In this document: in pieces, positions 25,780 to 33,884 of the stretch
How the letters are laid out: each line of letters opens with the position of its first letter
How positions within the stretch are numbered: the stretch's first letter is position 1
Source: JAQUOT01 sp041651575
Lineage (GTDB): Archaea > Nanobdellota > Nanobdellia > SCGC-AAA011-G17 > JAFCDX01
Direction of reading: 5' to 3'
Length of the DNA: 64,000 bases
NCBI GenBank assembly: GCA_041651575.1
Contig: JBAZJB010000001.1
Location: 186,001-250,000, forward strand
Notes under the pieces: generated by a model
What the model saw: only the letters and a program-made list of their open reading frames with translations
Told to the model about the DNA's origin: nothing
Databases searched by the model: none
Made by a program: the position numbers and the translations under genes

Positions 25780-27453
25780 TTATTCATCAATATGAGATAA
25801 ATCTCCACAAAATTCTGAAGGAACATAATTGTAATTCATTTTATCATTACTACAATTTGAAAATTTACAGAACCAATCATAAGTATCTAATTCAGTAGCA
25901 TAATCTGTAGCACATTTAACATCTTCTGGCCAAGTTAATTGATTTTTACTTTTTTCTAATCTTTTTTCATAAGCTTTCCAAAGATATTCAAAATATTTTG
26001 GCATGGTTTCTACATCAAAGGCGTGATCTGTAAGAATACACATTGCTCTAAAATAAGTATAATCTGTTCCTAAAGGTAAATCACAAAAAGAATTAATTTC
26101 TTTGGTTATAAAATAAGGTTTTCCTGCAATCCAACCTTGTACAACTCCAGAAGTAATAGTTTCTAATGCATTTGCTGTATTTTCAGGTAAATATAAATCT
26201 GTATAATAAGGATCAGAACCTTTTCTTAATACTCTTGGAGAAGGATCTCTTTCGTGAACAAGTTCATGTATAAACCAAGGATTAATATCGGTTTCTGGAT
26301 TTCTAAAATAAGTTCCTTTATTCCAATTTAAAATAGATTTACAAACATTTTTTTCTGTTTTAGCATTTCCTGCACATTGACAAGTTTCAGTAGGTTCTAA
26401 AGGTTCTTGTGTTGGATTTTCTAAATTTAGACAAAATATGGGCCAATCTACATTTGTTGCCCAATCGTATTGAAATGCATAAACATGTTCTCCACCAATA
26501 AAACCTCCAGCTTTAACTTTATTCCAATCTTCTTTTTTTACAATAGTTGAACTTACAGAATCATCTGGACTTGCATTTAAATGTATTTTAAAAGGAGCAT
26601 ATTCATCAAAAACATTTGTAGTTGTAATTTCTTCTAATTTTTTAATTGCTTCTTTAAAAAGAGTATAAGGTACATCTAGAGAAGCAAATTCATTTGGTTC
26701 AAAAGGACAAGGAGTACTAGCTGTTTGATCACATACTAAAATATTTGTACTATTTATCGGTCTATAATATGAATAAATTGTTCCATCTTTTCCAGTTATA
26801 GGATTGATTTTTATATTTATTTTTTTATCTTTTTCACAATTATACAAGGGAGTTATTTTTTCAGTAGAATGAATATTAATATCTTTATCATAAATATGCC
26901 AAGGTTTAATTATTTTTATGGTTCTTCCATCTAATTCAACAAATTTATTATCTTCTATAGTTATAGGTATATCTCCAGGAATTGTTTTATTATAAGATTC
27001 TCCTATTTTCATTTCTATTTCTTCAGGTAAATCTACTTCTGCACAATCAGGTTCATTAATTTTTAATTTTAAAGCATAAGTCTGATTACAATTATTTTTA
27101 GTATCTTCTGTTTCAAAAACTATTGCATCTTCACAAGTATTTAATGGGTTTATAGTAAATTTATTTCCATTATAACTTACAAATTGATTACAGTTTTGTA
27201 AATAAGCTAATTTATTTTTAATTTTTATATTTTCAGGAAAATTATAAGTATATTTATCATTAGATACTTTTAACTCTAAATTCTTTGGAAAGTTATTATC
27301 ATAAGTACAATCTTGATTTGGTTGTGTCTGTTCTATATTTGGAATATTAATAGATTTAGTAGTTTCTACAGAATTTCCGTTTCCGCAGTTTGTAGAAATA
27401 AGTGATAAAGCTGTTAATCCTAACCCCGCCAACAGATTTTTGACTCTACTCAT
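25780..27453 (-). CDS. Secreted zinc metalloprotease-like protein (HExxH)
   Basis: Protein of 557 residues with a leader (M-S-R-V-K-N-L-L-A-G-L-G-L-T-A-L-S-L) followed by T-N-C, a possible but non-canonical lipobox. The first part (about 45-220) holds two or three beta-rich units with paired cysteines. The C-terminal part contains H396-E-L-V-H400, the zinc-binding HExxH motif, within W-F-I-H-E-L-V-H-E-R-D. The third zinc ligand cannot be fixed by eye. Many cysteines suggest disulfides outside the membrane. The leader resembles those of the genes at 37148 and 6867. The peptidase family is not assigned. Confidence 0.65.
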   Translation of the reverse strand: MSRVKNLLAGLGLTALSLISTNCGNGNSVETTKSINIPNIEQTQPNQDCTYDNNFPKNLELKVSNDKYTYNFPENIKIKNKLAYLQNCNQFVSYNGNKFTINPLNTCEDAIVFETEDTKNNCNQTYALKLKINEPDCAEVDLPEEIEMKIGESYNKTIPGDIPITIEDNKFVELDGRTIKIIKPWHIYDKDINIHSTEKITPLYNCEKDKKINIKINPITGKDGTIYSYYRPINSTNILVCDQTASTPCPFEPNEFASLDVPYTLFKEAIKKLEEITTTNVFDEYAPFKIHLNASPDDSVSSTIVKKEDWNKVKAGGFIGGEHVYAFQYDWATNVDWPIFCLNLENPTQEPLEPTETCQCAGNAKTEKNVCKSILNWNKGTYFRNPETDINPWFIHELVHERDPSPRVLRKGSDPYYTDLYLPENTANALETITSGVVQGWIAGKPYFITKEINSFCDLPLGTDYTYFRAMCILTDHAFDVETMPKYFEYLWKAYEKRLEKSKNQLTWPEDVKCATDYATELDTYDWFCKFSNCSNDKMNYNYVPSEFCGDLSHIDE

Positions 27454-27500
27454 TTTATTAAATCCCTATATTTTTCACTACTAATACAAAGTGACAACTA

Positions 27501-27508
27501 TATATAAA
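27501..27508 (-). promoter_or_regulatory. TATA box of the 25780-27453 gene
   Basis: Minus-strand TTTATATA centred about 51 bases before the ATG at 27453. It predicts a leader of about 25 bases, longer than for most genes here. Confidence 0.45.
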
Positions 27509-27528
27509 CCTTTCCATTCAAGAATTCG

Positions 27529-27541
27529 GGCTTTATAAGCC
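27529..27541. terminator. Short inverted repeat downstream of uppS
   Basis: GGCTT-TAT-AAGCC, a perfect 5-base stem with a 3-base loop, sits 9 bases past the uppS stop and before the promoter of the next minus-strand gene. A weak terminator is possible; no U-run follows on the uppS strand. Confidence 0.3.
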
Positions 27542-27549
27542 TTTTAACC

Positions 27550-28245
27550 TTATTTTCCAAATCTTCTTTCTCTAGAATTAAATTCATTAATGCATTGTAT
27601 TAAGTCTTCTTTCTCAAATTCAGGCCAGCATTTTTCAAGGAAAAACCATTCACTATACCAAGATTGCCATACTAAGAAATTAGAGGTTCTTTGATCTCCT
27701 CCAGTTCTTATTATAAAATCAGGTTCATCTTTCATATACAAACTTGCATTAATTAATTCTTCAGTAACTTGTTCTGGTTTTATTTCTCCAGCTTCAATTT
27801 GTCTTCCTATTTTTTTAACAGCGTCGATAATTTCTTCTCTTCCACCATAAGCCATAGCAAAATTAATAATATATTTATCATGATTCTTTGTTAAATCCAT
27901 AATTTTATGCATTTTATCTTGTAAGTCTTTAGGGAACATCTCAATTCTACCAATAACATTAATCTTGACTTTATTATCAAATATTCTTTTATCGTCTTTT
28001 AATCTATCAAATTCTTTTTTAAGAATATTCATTAAATAATCAAATTCTTGTTTTGGTCTATTAAAGTTTTGTATAGAAAAAGCATATAGTGTTATTTCTT
28101 TAATATCAAGTTCTTGGCACCATCCAAATAATTTTTCTAGTTTAGCAGCACCATATTCATGTCCTTTCCAGGGTTCTAACATTAACCTTTTAGCGAACCT
28201 TCTGTTGCCATCTAGAATAATAGCAATATGTTTAATTTCTTTCAT
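27550..28245 (-). CDS. uppS: cis-Prenyl diphosphate synthase (UppS/Rer2 type)
   Basis: Condenses isopentenyl diphosphate onto a short allylic diphosphate to build the long cis-polyprenyl lipid that carries glycans across the membrane. Clear landmarks in 231 residues: I-I-L-D-G-N-R-R with the catalytic Asp near 13, Y-A-F-S-I-Q-N-F-N-R near 55, and the C-terminal R-T-G-G-D-Q-R-T-S-N-F-L-V-W-Q-S-W-Y-S-E substrate-binding region. Length is normal. Its promoter carries an operator-like palindrome that is nearly identical to one in front of the C25 protease gene at 44962. In this organism the product would serve envelope glycosylation (inference). Confidence 0.93.
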   Translation of the reverse strand: MKEIKHIAIILDGNRRFAKRLMLEPWKGHEYGAAKLEKLFGWCQELDIKEITLYAFSIQNFNRPKQEFDYLMNILKKEFDRLKDDKRIFDNKVKINVIGRIEMFPKDLQDKMHKIMDLTKNHDKYIINFAMAYGGREEIIDAVKKIGRQIEAGEIKPEQVTEELINASLYMKDEPDFIIRTGGDQRTSNFLVWQSWYSEWFFLEKCWPEFEKEDLIQCINEFNSRERRFGK

Positions 28246-28253
28246 TTTTTAAT

Positions 28254-28278
28254 AACTATATACTCAAGTATATATTTA
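28254..28278 (-). promoter_or_regulatory. Operator-like palindrome in the uppS promoter
   Basis: On the minus strand the core reads ATATACTTGAGTATAT (28258-28273), an inverted repeat with 7-base arms. The full 25-base element matches 44921-44945 at 24 of 25 positions. It lies between or over the TATA box (TTTATAAA, 28275-28282) and the start codon at 28245. Confidence 0.55.
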
Positions 28279-28335
28279 TAAATCTTATGGAACCAATATC
28301 AAAAGCTTTTTAATTTAGGTTATTTTAGGTTAAGT

Positions 28336-28872
28336 ATGTATGATTTAGTTTTAATTAAAACCAATAAAGAAGATATAATTGCTTTTGCTAGAACTTTAGG
28401 TTTTTCTAACGTGTTTTTTATTAATAAAGAAGATATAATAACAAATTCTAAAAATATAAAAAACAAAAAAGGATTAACAATAGTTGAAGGAGGTTATGAA
28501 GAATTAAACAGAATTGCTTTATCTTCAAAAAGCGTTAATATTTTATTAAATCCTGAAATTAAAAAGAAAGAAACTGTAAAAGGAATACATTCTGGATTGA
28601 ATCATATCTTATGTAATTTAGCTCAAAAACATAATATTTCAATAGGCTATTCTTTAGATTATATACAAAACGCAGATGTTTTTTTACTAAAAAAGATAAT
28701 GCAAAATATTAATTTATGTAAGAAATTTAAAGTTCCTATATTAATATTTAGTCTAGCTAAATCTAAATTTGAACTAAGATCTGCAGAAGACCTAGAATCT
28801 TTAGGAATAAGCCTGGGTTTAAATGCAAAACAAGCAAAAACAGCACTAACTAAAATAGCAGAATATTTATAA
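28336..28872 (+). CDS. rnp3: RNase P protein subunit p30
   Basis: Protein component of archaeal RNase P, which trims tRNA 5' ends. The sequence of 178 residues (short of the usual 200-210) shows the p30 pattern: L-L-N-P-E-I, then G-I-H-S-G-L-N-H-I-L-C-N-L-A-Q-K near 85-100, S-I-G-Y-S-L, I-M-Q-N-I-N-L-C-K-K-F-K-V-P, and S-A-E-D-L-E-S-L-G. Its partner Pop5 is encoded 3 kb downstream. In most archaea the two are near the exosome block, as here. Confidence 0.9.
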   Translation: MYDLVLIKTNKEDIIAFARTLGFSNVFFINKEDIITNSKNIKNKKGLTIVEGGYEELNRIALSSKSVNILLNPEIKKKETVKGIHSGLNHILCNLAQKHNISIGYSLDYIQNADVFLLKKIMQNINLCKKFKVPILIFSLAKSKFELRSAEDLESLGISLGLNAKQAKTALTKIAEYL

Positions 28873-28894
28873 ATTATAAAACTAAATAAAAAAT

Positions 28895-29371
28895 ATGATA
28901 AAACCAAAATATAACGTTCTTCCAGGTACGGGAATACAAATTAAGAAAAAAGGGTTAATCCAATTTAATAGTTTATACAAAGATATGAAATCTTGGTTTG
29001 ATGAACATAGGTATGATTTTCATGAAAGAGAACATACTGAAAAAGACAAAGGCCTTGGAAGAGAAATGAGGATTATCTTGGAAGGAGAAAGAGAGTTTAA
29101 TGATTATACAAAATTCTTTCTTAAAGTAGAATTTTTTGTTGAAGGTTTAAGAAAAGTTGATGGAAAAGAAACAGGAAATATTAAAATTACTATTTGGGCA
29201 TGGATAGTATTAGATTATAGAAAAAAATGGCAGACAACAGCTATAGGTAAATTTTTAATGTATTTATACAATAATTATATTATTAAGGGAGAGATTGTAG
29301 GGCCTTATGAAGCTAAATTAAAAGCAGATGCATATGCCTTGCAGAATCTTGCTAAAGAACATTTTGAATAA
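28895..29371 (+). CDS. Unknown protein, first of a paralogous pair
   Basis: Protein of 158 residues, no signal peptide. It and the next gene share a layout: a G-x-G-[IL]-x-[IL]-K-start, L-Y-K-D-M-K-S-W-F-D (L-Y-R-K-M-K-F-W-L-D in the partner), a Y-x-E/T-E-K or T-E-R-I stretch, a beta-strand with E-x-x-F-F/T-F-F near 75-95, and a C-terminal K-F-L-M-Y-L-Y/K-L-Y-K-K-Y region. They probably arose by tandem duplication and may form a heterodimer. No family recognised. It follows rnp3 by 22 bases. Confidence 0.7.
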   Translation: MIKPKYNVLPGTGIQIKKKGLIQFNSLYKDMKSWFDEHRYDFHEREHTEKDKGLGREMRIILEGEREFNDYTKFFLKVEFFVEGLRKVDGKETGNIKITIWAWIVLDYRKKWQTTAIGKFLMYLYNNYIIKGEIVGPYEAKLKADAYALQNLAKEHFE

Positions 29372-29383
29372 AAAAGAGGAAAG

Positions 29384-29890
29384 ATGTCAGAAAAAGAGAT
29401 TGTAGGTAAAGGTTTAAAGTTAAAATTCGTAGGAACTTTTGATTTAGAAGATCTTTATAGAAAAATGAAATTCTGGTTGGATTTTAAAGGGTATGGTGAT
29501 GAAAAAGATGGATTTAATGAAGATAATTATACTGAAAGGATAAAACCTGGTGGAAAACAAATTGAAATTAAATGGACTTGTAAAAATGAAGTAAGTGCTT
29601 ATTGTACTGCAGTTTTAGAAATAACTTTCTTTATTTTAGGAGTAACTCCTGTTGAAGTTGAAAAAGAAGGAAAAACAGTAAAATTAAAAAAAGCAGATAT
29701 AGAATTAAGATTTAGTGCTTATTTAATTGTAAATGCTAATGATAAATGGCCTGATGATAGTTTTACTAATAAACTTTATAAAAAATATATGATGAAGAAA
29801 AACATAGATGAATATAAAATTGATTTGTATGATGATTTATATGATATGATGGATGAAGTTAAAAACTATCTAGAATTGTATCAGTTTTAA
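29384..29890 (+). CDS. Unknown protein, second of a paralogous pair
   Basis: Protein of 168 residues, paralogous to its neighbour at 28895 (see shared W-F/L-D, F-F and K-Y positions). A purine-rich ribosome site (AAGAGGAAAG) precedes the ATG. The C-terminus is acidic and helical. It ends directly against the stop of the convergent ZIP transporter gene. Function unknown. Confidence 0.7.
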   Translation: MSEKEIVGKGLKLKFVGTFDLEDLYRKMKFWLDFKGYGDEKDGFNEDNYTERIKPGGKQIEIKWTCKNEVSAYCTAVLEITFFILGVTPVEVEKEGKTVKLKKADIELRFSAYLIVNANDKWPDDSFTNKLYKKYMMKKNIDEYKIDLYDDLYDMMDEVKNYLELYQF

Positions 29891-30643
29891 TTATTCTAAC
29901 AATAACAAACTTAACATTACTAAAATTCCTAGAATTAAAAATACTAATTGCAAGATTGATTTTTCTAATTTAACTTCTTTGTGCATTTCTGGAATTAAAT
30001 CACTTCCTGCAATGTAAATAAATCCTCCAATAGCAATTCCCGTAATATAAAATTGTAAGTTTGAAATGTAATTAGTTAATACTAAAGCAATTATAGTTCC
30101 TAGTACTGCTGTTAAACCTGTTACAAAATTTAAAAATAATGCTTTTGTTCTTTTTAATCCAGCATGTAATAAAACTCCAAAGTCTCCTATTTCTTGTGGA
30201 ATTTCATGCAATATAACTGCAAGAGTTGTTGCTATTCCAACTTGAATATTAATTAAATAAGATCCTGCAATAATTAATCCATCAATGAAATTATGTAAAG
30301 CATCTCCAACTAAATTCATATAAGCTAAAGGATGCACGTGCTCTTTTGTAATTGGCATATGACAATGTCTCCAATGTATTACTTTTTCTAGAATAAAAAA
30401 TAAAATTATTCCTAATAAAATAGTTAAAGCAGAGATTATAGCAGAACTTTCTTTGAAAAGACTAGGAATTAAATGTATAAAAGCATCTCCTAACAATGCT
30501 CCTGCTGAAAAACTTATGAAATATATTAAAATTTGTTTTAATTTTTCAATTTTAATTTTTAAAGAAAAAATACCTATCAGAGAAATCAAACTAATAATTA
30601 ATACGCTAACTAAGCTGTATAACCATATAACACCTGAAATCAT
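29891..30643 (-). CDS. ZIP-family metal transporter
   Basis: Membrane transporter of 250 residues with about eight TM helices. Helix 4 carries H-N-F-I-D-G and helix 5 carries H-E-I-P-Q-E-I-G-D-F, the paired metal-binding motifs of ZIP zinc/iron transporters. The loop between helices 3 and 4 is His-rich (H-W-R-H-C-H ... H-V-H), probably a metal-collecting loop. It would import zinc, iron or manganese; the metal cannot be told from sequence. The gene is divergent from the secreted protein at 30727 and abuts the end of the paralogous pair. Confidence 0.9.
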   Translation of the reverse strand: MISGVIWLYSLVSVLIISLISLIGIFSLKIKIEKLKQILIYFISFSAGALLGDAFIHLIPSLFKESSAIISALTILLGIILFFILEKVIHWRHCHMPITKEHVHPLAYMNLVGDALHNFIDGLIIAGSYLINIQVGIATTLAVILHEIPQEIGDFGVLLHAGLKRTKALFLNFVTGLTAVLGTIIALVLTNYISNLQFYITGIAIGGFIYIAGSDLIPEMHKEVKLEKSILQLVFLILGILVMLSLLLLE

Positions 30644-30697
30644 ATATTTAAGTAAATTTCTTAATATATAAAATTAATTATTTATAAAACATAAAAG

Positions 30698-30705
30698 TTT
30701 AAATA
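30698..30705 (+). promoter_or_regulatory. TATA box of the 30727 gene
   Basis: TTTAAATA centred about 25 bases before the ATG at 30727. Confidence 0.55.
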
Positions 30706-30726
30706 CTAAACTTACTTAATTAATTT

Positions 30727-31632
30727 ATGAAAAGAGGGATTTTATTAATAATTTTATTTCTAATTAGTATGTCTTTTGTTTATGCACAAGAACTAAACTG
30801 TACTGATTTTGATAATGGAGATTATTATACCAAAGGGGTTATAATAGATTCTCAGGGAAATACATTTGAAGATTATTGTACTTCTAATAATGGTTTAAGA
30901 GAATATTATTGTACACCTAGTGGAAATATTAATTATATTGACCATACGGGTCCTGATTGTGTTTGTGCTAATGGAGCGTGCGTTAATTATAGCAATTATA
31001 TATGTGAAGATTCAGATGATGGTTTAAATTATTATATTAAAGGGACTGTAACAAAAACTTATCCTAATGCGCAAGTTAGTTATTCTAGTTCTGATTATTG
31101 TGATTATAGGCCTCTTATGGGAAAAGCCATATTGAGAGAATATTCTTGTATAGAAAAAGATACTAAGGAATTTGAATGTCCTGAAAGATATTATTGTGAA
31201 AATGGAGCTTGTCTACAGAATACAACTGAACCAGAATCACAACAAACTTCAATAACTCCAGCCACACCAACATTAACAGAAGAAATACCTACTAACATTA
31301 TGCCTACTACTTCAACACCGAACTCTCCAGCTCCAGTACAACAAACTATTACCCCAACATCTTCACAACCAGAATCTACTGTAACACAACCTTTAGAAAA
31401 TTCTTGTGATGGTTGTTTATCTGAGAAAAATTGTTTACCTATTGGAACTAGATCTAACAAACAGTATTGTGATATTTCAAAACAATTAATATCCCAAAAA
31501 GAATTAGAATCACAATGTGAAAATAATTATGAATGTTTGAGTAATGAATGTAAAGATGGAAAATGTGTTTCTACCTATGGTTTATTAGAAAAAATAACAA
31601 TGTGGTTAAAATCTTTGTTTGGTTTTAAATAA
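30727..31632 (+). CDS. Secreted Cys-rich repeat protein
   Basis: Protein of 301 residues: signal peptide (about 1-21), two tandem Cys repeats of about 65-70 residues (C-x-D-x-D-x-G ... Y-Y-x-K-G ... D-Y-C ... L-R-E-Y-x-C ... C-x-x-G-A-C), a Thr/Pro/Ser-rich linker (about 160-220) that looks like a glycosylated stalk, a second Cys-rich region (about 225-280), and a short amphipathic end (I-T-M-W-L-K-S-L-F-G-F-K). The repeat type is one I associate with DPANN surface proteins. No catalytic motif. It could lie at the cell surface through its C-terminal amphipathic helix. Confidence 0.7.
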   Translation: MKRGILLIILFLISMSFVYAQELNCTDFDNGDYYTKGVIIDSQGNTFEDYCTSNNGLREYYCTPSGNINYIDHTGPDCVCANGACVNYSNYICEDSDDGLNYYIKGTVTKTYPNAQVSYSSSDYCDYRPLMGKAILREYSCIEKDTKEFECPERYYCENGACLQNTTEPESQQTSITPATPTLTEEIPTNIMPTTSTPNSPAPVQQTITPTSSQPESTVTQPLENSCDGCLSEKNCLPIGTRSNKQYCDISKQLISQKELESQCENNYECLSNECKDGKCVSTYGLLEKITMWLKSLFGFK

Positions 31633-31676
31633 GCTTAAACTTCTTTTAATAACTTATTTCTATAAAATACACAAAA

Positions 31677-31684
31677 TTTAAATA
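31677..31684 (+). promoter_or_regulatory. TATA box of the pop5-exosome operon
   Basis: TTTAAATA centred at about 31680. At 26 bases spacing the transcript would begin near 31706, right at a short ATG frame, and would have a leader of about 60 bases before pop5. Confidence 0.45.
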
Positions 31685-31703
31685 TAAGTATATTTTAGAG
31701 TAT

Positions 31704-31736
31704 ATGCGAGAGATGGAGAAGATTTTGAAAAAATAA
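31704..31736 (+). CDS. Candidate 10-codon leader ORF before pop5
   Basis: ATG at 31704 opens a frame M-R-E-M-E-K-I-L-K-K ending in TAA. The predicted transcription start lies within two bases of this ATG, so it could be translated as a leaderless uORF. GGAGAA (31715-31720) inside it can pair with TTCTCC (31745-31750) just before the pop5 start region. Regulatory attenuation of the operon is possible but unproven. Confidence 0.25.
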   Translation: MREMEKILKK

Positions 31737-31765
31737 TTGTTTAATTCTCCTAAAAACTTGATAAA

Positions 31766-32116
31766 ATGAAGTTAAAAGCTTTAATGCCTAGCTTAAGAGA
31801 AAAGAAGAGGTATGTTGCTTTCGAAGTTATATCTGAAAGCCCAATTAATAAAGCTAGCGCTGAAAATACAATAATGGAAACTTACAAAGAATATTACGGG
31901 AAATTTGGATTGGCAAAAGCTAATTTAATCATGTTAGAAGATTGGAAAACCCAAAATAATACTTCTAAAGGTATTATGTTTGTTAATAACAAATACACTG
32001 ACACTCTCAAATCTTGTTTTTCTTTAATAAAAGAAATAAATAACAAAAAGGTAATTGTTAAATGCCTTGGTGTTTCAGGAATATTAAAAAAAGCAAAATT
32101 TAGATATTTAAATTAA
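31766..32116 (+). CDS. rnp2: RNase P protein subunit Pop5
   Basis: RNase P protein of 116 residues that pairs with p30. The family start is clear: L-K-A-L-M-P-S-L-R-E-K-K-R-Y-V-A-F-E-V, and a later block F-G-L-A-K-A-N-L and K-V-I-V-K-C-L-G-V-S-G-I-L matches Pop5. It is the first gene of the conserved archaeal block with the proteasome alpha subunit, SBDS and exosome genes. A ribosome site AAAGGAGG between it and psmA shows that both are on one message. Confidence 0.9.
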   Translation: MKLKALMPSLREKKRYVAFEVISESPINKASAENTIMETYKEYYGKFGLAKANLIMLEDWKTQNNTSKGIMFVNNKYTDTLKSCFSLIKEINNKKVIVKCLGVSGILKKAKFRYLN

Positions 32117-32128
32117 AGGAGGAATAAA

Positions 32129-32842
32129 ATGCAAACAAATATGTCACAAATGATGGGATATGATAGAAGTGCTATGTTTAGTCCAGATGGAAGATTATTA
32201 CAAGCAGAATACGCAAAAAAAACAGTAAAACAAGGAAGTACAACTGTTGGTTTAGTATGTAAAGATGGTGTTTTAATAATGGCTGATAAAAGAATTTTTG
32301 ATAAATTCATAGTTGCAAAATCTATTGAGAAAATTTTCCAAGTAGATGATCATATTGCAGCAGGTGCATCAGGAATTATTAGCGATGCAAGAATATTAGT
32401 TGAAAGAGCCCAATTATTAGCTCAACAACACAAAGTTACTTATGACAATCCTATTGATACAATGACTTTAGTAAAAGAAATTTGTAATGTAAAACAAGCA
32501 TATACACAATATGGTGGAGGAAGACCATTTGGAGTTTCAATAATCTTTGGTGGAATAGATGAAAGTGAACCAAGATTATTTTTAACTGATGTTACTGGAA
32601 TATTTTTCCAATACAAAGCAACAGCAATTGGAGAAGCAGAAGCAGAAATAAAAGAAATGCTTGATAAAGAATACAAAGACAATATAACCATAGAAGAAGG
32701 AATAAAATTAACTATAAAGATGCTTAAAAAAGTCTTAAATAAAGATTTTGATTTAGCAAGGATAGATGGAGCTTACATAAAATCTGCAGATAAGAAATTT
32801 GTAAGATTAGATGTTCCAGACTTAAAAAAATATAATAATTAA
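32129..32842 (+). CDS. psmA: Proteasome alpha subunit
   Basis: Forms the outer rings of the 20S proteasome and gates substrate entry. The N-terminal gate and signature are intact: G-Y-D-R-S-A-M-F-S-P-D-G-R-L-L-Q-A-E-Y-A at about 10-29, and the usual K-x-G-x-T-x-V-G. Length (237) is normal. It is preceded by a strong AAGGAGG ribosome site. The beta subunit is not in the window. Association with exosome genes in archaea is established. Confidence 0.95.
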   Translation: MQTNMSQMMGYDRSAMFSPDGRLLQAEYAKKTVKQGSTTVGLVCKDGVLIMADKRIFDKFIVAKSIEKIFQVDDHIAAGASGIISDARILVERAQLLAQQHKVTYDNPIDTMTLVKEICNVKQAYTQYGGGRPFGVSIIFGGIDESEPRLFLTDVTGIFFQYKATAIGEAEAEIKEMLDKEYKDNITIEEGIKLTIKMLKKVLNKDFDLARIDGAYIKSADKKFVRLDVPDLKKYNN

Positions 32843-32850
32843 TTGTTAAG

Positions 32851-33165
32851 ATGACAGAAAATGTAGAATATAAGGTTGGAGATTTAATTAGTATTGCTAA
32901 TGGAAATTATGCTATTGTGGTTTCTGAACAAGAATATTTACAACACGGAAAATCAAAAAGAACAGATGGCCAAATACTTGTTAAATTATTAACAGACCAA
33001 GACAACTATTTTTCTTTAGATTTACTTAATCCAAAAATTATGACTTCGGATGAAGTTATAGAAGAGATACATGGAGCGATAGGCGTTAGAAAAAATAATA
33101 TTACCTTTGAAAAAGATTCTATTTTCAGACTGGAAGAAATGCTTAAAGCTGTAGAGAAATTGTAA
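32851..33165 (+). CDS. Unknown small protein inserted in the exosome operon
   Basis: Protein of 104 residues lying between psmA and the SBDS gene, nine bases after psmA and two before SBDS. The first half is beta-rich (V-G-D-L-I-S-I-A-N-G-N-Y-A-I-V-V-S) like a small barrel or SH3-type fold; the second half is helical and acidic. No cysteines, no TM. Its place in the operon suggests a link to protein or RNA turnover or ribosome maturation, but there is no recognised family. Confidence 0.75.
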   Translation: MTENVEYKVGDLISIANGNYAIVVSEQEYLQHGKSKRTDGQILVKLLTDQDNYFSLDLLNPKIMTSDEVIEEIHGAIGVRKNNITFEKDSIFRLEEMLKAVEKL

Positions 33166-33167
33166 AA

Positions 33168-33869
33168 ATGACAAATATTGAAAGTTCAGTTATTGCACGT
33201 TTTAAACGTGAAGGAAAAACCTTTGAAATATTAGTAGATTGTGATAAAGCAATTGAATTTAGAGAAGGTAAAATAAAAAATATATCTGAAGTTTTAGTAA
33301 CTGATGATGTTTTCTCTGATGTTAAACAAGCAGAACATAGTCCTGAAAAAGAACTACAAGCTGTTTTTAAAACAACAGATAAAAATGCAATAATTGAACG
33401 CATAGTAAGAGAAGGGGAAATACAATTAACTACAGAACACAAAAATAAACTACAAGACGAAAAGAAAAAAAGAATAGTAGATATTATTCATAAAAATACA
33501 GTAGACTCAAAAACTGGATTTCCTCATCCTACAGTAAGAATTGAAATGGCAATGAAAGAAGCTAGAGTAAATATTAATGCAACTAAAACCGCTGAAGGAC
33601 AGGTTGAAGACGTAATAAAACAATTAAGAGAGATTTTACCAATAAAATATGAAAAAAGAGAATTGTCCATAAAAATAAAACCAGAACATGTTGGTAAAAC
33701 ATATGGTACATTAAAAATGTTCGGTAAATTAATAAAAGAAAACTATGAAAATGATGGATCATTGAAAGTGTCTCTTGAAATTCCAGCAGGAATGCAAGAA
33801 GATTTATTAGATGCTCTAAACAAGGCAACACACGGACAAGTTGTCGTTGATATAGTCAGAAAATTTTAA
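33168..33869 (+). CDS. Ribosome maturation protein SBDS/Sdo1
   Basis: Archaeal SBDS of 233 residues. The N-terminal FYSH domain is recognisable (V-I-A-R-F-K-R-E-G-K-T-F-E-I-L-V-D), followed by the central helical domain (I-V-D-I-I-H-K-N-T-V-D-S-K-T-G-F-P-H-P) and the C-terminal ferredoxin-like RNA-binding domain. It acts in release of aIF6 and activation of the large ribosomal subunit. Genes for SBDS and exosome are adjacent in most archaea. Confidence 0.95.
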   Translation: MTNIESSVIARFKREGKTFEILVDCDKAIEFREGKIKNISEVLVTDDVFSDVKQAEHSPEKELQAVFKTTDKNAIIERIVREGEIQLTTEHKNKLQDEKKKRIVDIIHKNTVDSKTGFPHPTVRIEMAMKEARVNINATKTAEGQVEDVIKQLREILPIKYEKRELSIKIKPEHVGKTYGTLKMFGKLIKENYENDGSLKVSLEIPAGMQEDLLDALNKATHGQVVVDIVRKF

Positions 33870-33884
33870 AGGAGAAATGAAAAA

